Of a stretch of DNA of 7,875 nt, positions 6,134 through 7,875 are shown piece by piece. The number at the start of each line of letters is the position of its first letter. Position 1 is the first letter of the stretch. This DNA comes from an uncultured Ruminococcus sp. (GTDB taxonomy: Bacteria > Bacillota > Clostridia > Oscillospirales > Ruminococcaceae). The notes under the pieces were generated by a model. It saw only the letters and a program-made list of their open reading frames with translations. It searched no databases and was not told the DNA's origin. Where the stretch lies: the NCBI GenBank assembly GCA_905199285.1, contig CAJKFZ010000121.1, positions 1 to 7,875 on the forward strand. The letters run 5' to 3'. The position numbers and the translations under genes are program-made.

Positions 6134-6181
6134 GAATCAAAATTTATTTCGTTTATACGGAATTGGCAAATTAATAAAAAT

Positions 6182-6216
6182 AAGAGCTGCTGTACGAAAG
6201 TACAACAGCTCTTTTT
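6182..6216. terminator. Bidirectional intrinsic terminator
   Basis: AAGAGCTGCTGTAC (6182-6195) pairs with GTACAACAGCTCTT (6200-6213) around a GAAA loop, with one mismatch. TTTTT follows on the plus strand. AAAAAT precedes it, giving a T-run on the minus strand. It lies between the convergent pseudokinase gene and the small minus-strand gene, whose stop is 11 bases away, and can serve both. Confidence 0.9.
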
Positions 6217-6224
6217 ATGTGTTA

Positions 6225-6473
6225 TCAACCCTTGGAATACATTTCCTCAAGCCATTTTATCATTGAAGCAAATCCGTCTTCGCTTCGTTCAAATTCCTGT
6301 TCGTGTTCGATCTCGGCTTTCATTGAGCATAATCTGCCGTGCCATACCATTGCTTTCAGCTTTTCTCCGGTTACAATCTTATATGAGAAATCGTTCTTGC
6401 TTCCGGAGTAATCGTTTCCACTGTCGAAATAATAAAACTTAGGAATCTCGAAAACTTCTGAAACGCTTGGCAT
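6225..6473 (-). CDS. Small protein of unknown function (82 aa), coupled to the HAD gene
   Basis: I do not recognise this 82-residue protein. It is soluble-looking, acidic and aromatic-rich, with FYYFDSG near 12-18, a central MVWHGRLCSMKAEIEHEQEF stretch, and a C-terminal MIKWLEEMY helix. It has no signal peptide or membrane segment. The ATG at 6473 is 2 nt after the stop of the upstream HAD gene. Its RBS, GGGGAGG, lies within the last codons of that gene at an 8-nt spacing, which suggests translational coupling. A GTG in the same frame at 6482 is unlikely because it overlaps that RBS. The gene is last in the glgA-HAD operon and is followed directly by a terminator. The coupling and plausible composition argue that it is real. 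Its function could relate to the HAD enzyme, but that is a guess. Confidence 0.75.
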   Translation of the reverse strand: MPSVSEVFEIPKFYYFDSGNDYSGSKNDFSYKIVTGEKLKAMVWHGRLCSMKAEIEHEQEFERSEDGFASMIKWLEEMYSKG

Positions 6474-6475
6474 AC

Positions 6476-7153
6476 TCAGCACCTCCCCTTAAAAAATCCA
6501 ACAGCCTTATCAAGACTTTCATAAATTCCGCTGAGAAGAGGAGCATCTTCCTCAGTCGGCTGAGTAAGGTCGGGGATCATAATAGTATAACAACCAGCGC
6601 TGTACGCCGATTTAATGCCGTTGGGAGAATCCTCAAAAGCGGCGCATTCCGACGGAAGAAGCTGAAGCTCCGCCGCTGCTTTAAGATAAATATCCGGCGC
6701 CGGCTTACCATTTTCGACCATATCTCCGCATACTATCGCATCAAAATATTCAGACGCTCCAATCGAATTCAAATAAGAATTCGTCCTTTCACGGACCGTG
6801 GCAGTCGCTACGGCTATTTTTATACCGTTTTCACGAAGAAAATCAAGAAGTTCAAATACGCCTTTTTTCGTCTCAAATCCATTTTCTTTTATAAAAGCGT
6901 CCATAAGCTCAACTCTATGGGCATGGATATCATAATAAGGAAATTCCTCTCCGAAAATGCCTTTCAGTTTTTCAACCGCAAATTTTCTCGCAAGACTTCT
7001 TATTCCGAAAACATGCTGCTCGGTCATATTATAGCCAAAGTCAGCCGCAGCCTGCATCCAGAACCGCAGATAGAGTTTTTCCGTATCGAGAATCACTCCA
7101 TCCATATCAAATATTGCGCCTTTTATTTTTTTACTGTTCATTGTTGAAGTCAT
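6476..7153 (-). CDS. HAD-superfamily phosphatase/phosphomutase (beta-phosphoglucomutase-like, HAD-IA)
   Basis: The 225-residue protein has all HAD motifs: FDMDGVILDTE at 15-25 with nucleophile Asp16 and acid/base Asp18, Thr117 (motif II), GKPAPD at 149-154 with Lys150 (motif III), and FEDSPNG at 173-179 with Glu174/Asp175 (motif IV). A helical cap lies between motifs I and II (about 26-95). This is the layout of beta-phosphoglucomutase-like and small sugar-phosphate phosphatase enzymes, which are cytosolic and Mg-dependent. Length and motifs fit an active enzyme, but the substrate cannot be read from the sequence. Position 45 nt downstream of glgA suggests a carbohydrate-phosphate substrate. 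The start is uncertain: the ATG at 7153 and the ATG four codons later (7141) both have weak RBSs. The stop is 2 nt before the next gene. Confidence 0.9.
   Translation of the reverse strand: MTSTMNSKKIKGAIFDMDGVILDTEKLYLRFWMQAAADFGYNMTEQHVFGIRSLARKFAVEKLKGIFGEEFPYYDIHAHRVELMDAFIKENGFETKKGVFELLDFLRENGIKIAVATATVRERTNSYLNSIGASEYFDAIVCGDMVENGKPAPDIYLKAAAELQLLPSECAAFEDSPNGIKSAYSAGCYTIMIPDLTQPTEEDAPLLSGIYESLDKAVGFFKGRC
6482..6488 (-). promoter_or_regulatory. RBS embedded in the end of the HAD gene
   Basis: GGGGAGG on the minus strand lies inside the final sense codons of the HAD gene, 8 nt before the ATG at 6473. It decides the start of the small protein and makes its translation likely to depend on ribosomes finishing the HAD gene. 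Confidence 0.75.
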
Positions 7154-7198
7154 CTCGATTCTGTTTTTTGTGTCAGCCCTACGCTCACAAGGAACTGA

Positions 7199-7875
7199 TT
7201 ACCAGTTTATCATCCAGTTGTACATACCCTCATACTGTCTTGCAGAACTGTTCCACGAGAAATCAGTCTCCATTCCACGCTGAACCATTTTATCCCACTG
7301 GTCACGATGATTATAATAAATATGCTTTGAATAATTGATAACGCCGAGCATTTCATCCGCATTATAATTTGCAAACGAGAATCCCGTACCTGTTCCGTCA
7401 AATTCGTTATAAGGCTGAACCGTATCTTTAAGACCGCCTGTTTCACGAACTATCGGAACTGTTCCATAACGGAGTGAAATAAGCTGTGTCAGACCGCATG
7501 GCTCAAACAGCGACGGCATAAGCATTGCATCCGCAGCAGCGTAAAGCTTATGTGCAAGATCATCAGAATAAAGAATATTTGCAGAAACTCTTTCAGGATA
7601 CTTCCACTGATAATGCTTGAACATATTCTCATATCTCGGATCGCCTGTGCCTATAACAACAAACTGTGTGAATTCATCACATATCTGCTCTATAGCGTAA
7701 TTTACCAGATCAAGACCTTTCTGATCGGTAAGACGTGAGATAATTGCGATCATATACTTATTCCTGTCAACAGGCAGACCAAGCTGCTGCTGGAGTTTTT
7801 CCTTGTTGACAGCCTTCTTCTCCTTGAAATTTTGGGAGTTGAATTCAGCAAAAATCTGCTTATCGTTTGCAGGAT
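7199..7875 (-). CDS. glgA: Glycogen synthase (GT5), C-terminal part, runs off the right edge
   Basis: Only the last 224 residues are in the window; the frame is open to the right edge, so the N-terminal half is missing because of the cut and not a mutation. GlgA transfers glucose from ADP-glucose to the growing alpha-1,4 glucan. Visible GT5 features of the C-terminal Rossmann domain are IISRLTDQKGLDL at residues 44-56 of the partial protein, a central Gly-rich VIGTGDPRYE, LMPSLFEPCGLTQL with the conserved catalytic-site Glu of EPCGLTQL, and VRETGGLKDTV. The NDKQIFAEFN segment near the left of the partial protein matches the family's typical D-x-x-I-xx-xY/F stretch before the second domain. 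The C-terminus, SWNSSARQYEGMYNWMI, is normal for the family. It is the first visible gene of the minus-strand operon. The promoter lies outside the window. Confidence 0.95.
   Translation of the reverse strand, partial: PANDKQIFAEFNSQNFKEKKAVNKEKLQQQLGLPVDRNKYMIAIISRLTDQKGLDLVNYAIEQICDEFTQFVVIGTGDPRYENMFKHYQWKYPERVSANILYSDDLAHKLYAAADAMLMPSLFEPCGLTQLISLRYGTVPIVRETGGLKDTVQPYNEFDGTGTGFSFANYNADEMLGVINYSKHIYYNHRDQWDKMVQRGMETDFSWNSSARQYEGMYNWMINW

Noticed and set aside
6467..7147. A 226-codon plus-strand open frame opposite the HAD gene
   Set aside because: It is antisense to a gene with complete HAD motifs. Its product is rich in Arg, Lys and Phe with no family features, as expected for a shadow frame.
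1..7875. CRISPR array, tRNA/rRNA genes, transposase or phage genes
   Set aside because: No regularly spaced direct repeats, cloverleaf-like stretches, transposase motifs or integrase genes were seen on either strand.

Overview
The window looks like a chromosomal segment of a low-GC Gram-positive anaerobe of the Clostridia, most likely Oscillospiraceae/Ruminococcus-like. The reasons are the AT-rich sequence with AGGAGG-type ribosome binding sites (including GTG and TTG starts), sigma-A-type promoters, a lipoprotein-type oligopeptide-binding protein, a zinc-ribbon/kinase-like/PASTA membrane protein of a type I associate with Clostridia, and a bacterial glycogen synthase. No mobile element, tRNA, rRNA or CRISPR array is visible.

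Layout. (1) 162-644, minus: a five-helix TspO/MBR membrane protein. (2) 645-984: a divergent intergenic region with two tandem plus-strand promoters carrying identical hexamers (TTTACA-N17-TATAAT) and a 12-bp palindrome just after the second start point. (3) 985-2040, plus: a membrane-anchored VanY-like (M15B) protein whose zinc-ligand and catalytic motifs are degenerate, followed by a good intrinsic terminator. (4) 2129-3766, plus: a full-length family-5 peptide-binding lipoprotein interrupted by one in-frame TAA, so a pseudogene as written. (5) 3767-4132: a regulatory region with two long dyads and a near-consensus promoter. (6) 4133-6133, plus: a 666-residue zinc ribbon-pseudokinase-TM-PASTA protein starting at TTG. 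(7) 6182-6216: a bidirectional terminator. (8) Minus-strand operon reading in from the right edge: glgA (C-terminal part only), then a HAD-family phosphatase/phosphomutase, then a translationally coupled 82-residue protein of unknown function.

How the parts fit. The plus-strand genes all encode envelope proteins: two proteins of cell-wall-recognising families that appear to have lost catalysis, flanking a recently broken peptide-binding lipoprotein. Each has its own promoter or terminator, so they look like neighbouring single-gene units and not one operon. The most interesting signal is the pair of probable pseudoenzymes: a kinase-like receptor lacking the Lys, HRD Asp, Asn and DFG residues, and a VanY-like protein lacking the usual Zn and Glu residues. 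Both could act as binders or sensors of muropeptides, but that role is inference. The minus-strand operon is ordinary glycogen/carbohydrate metabolism plus one unknown small protein.
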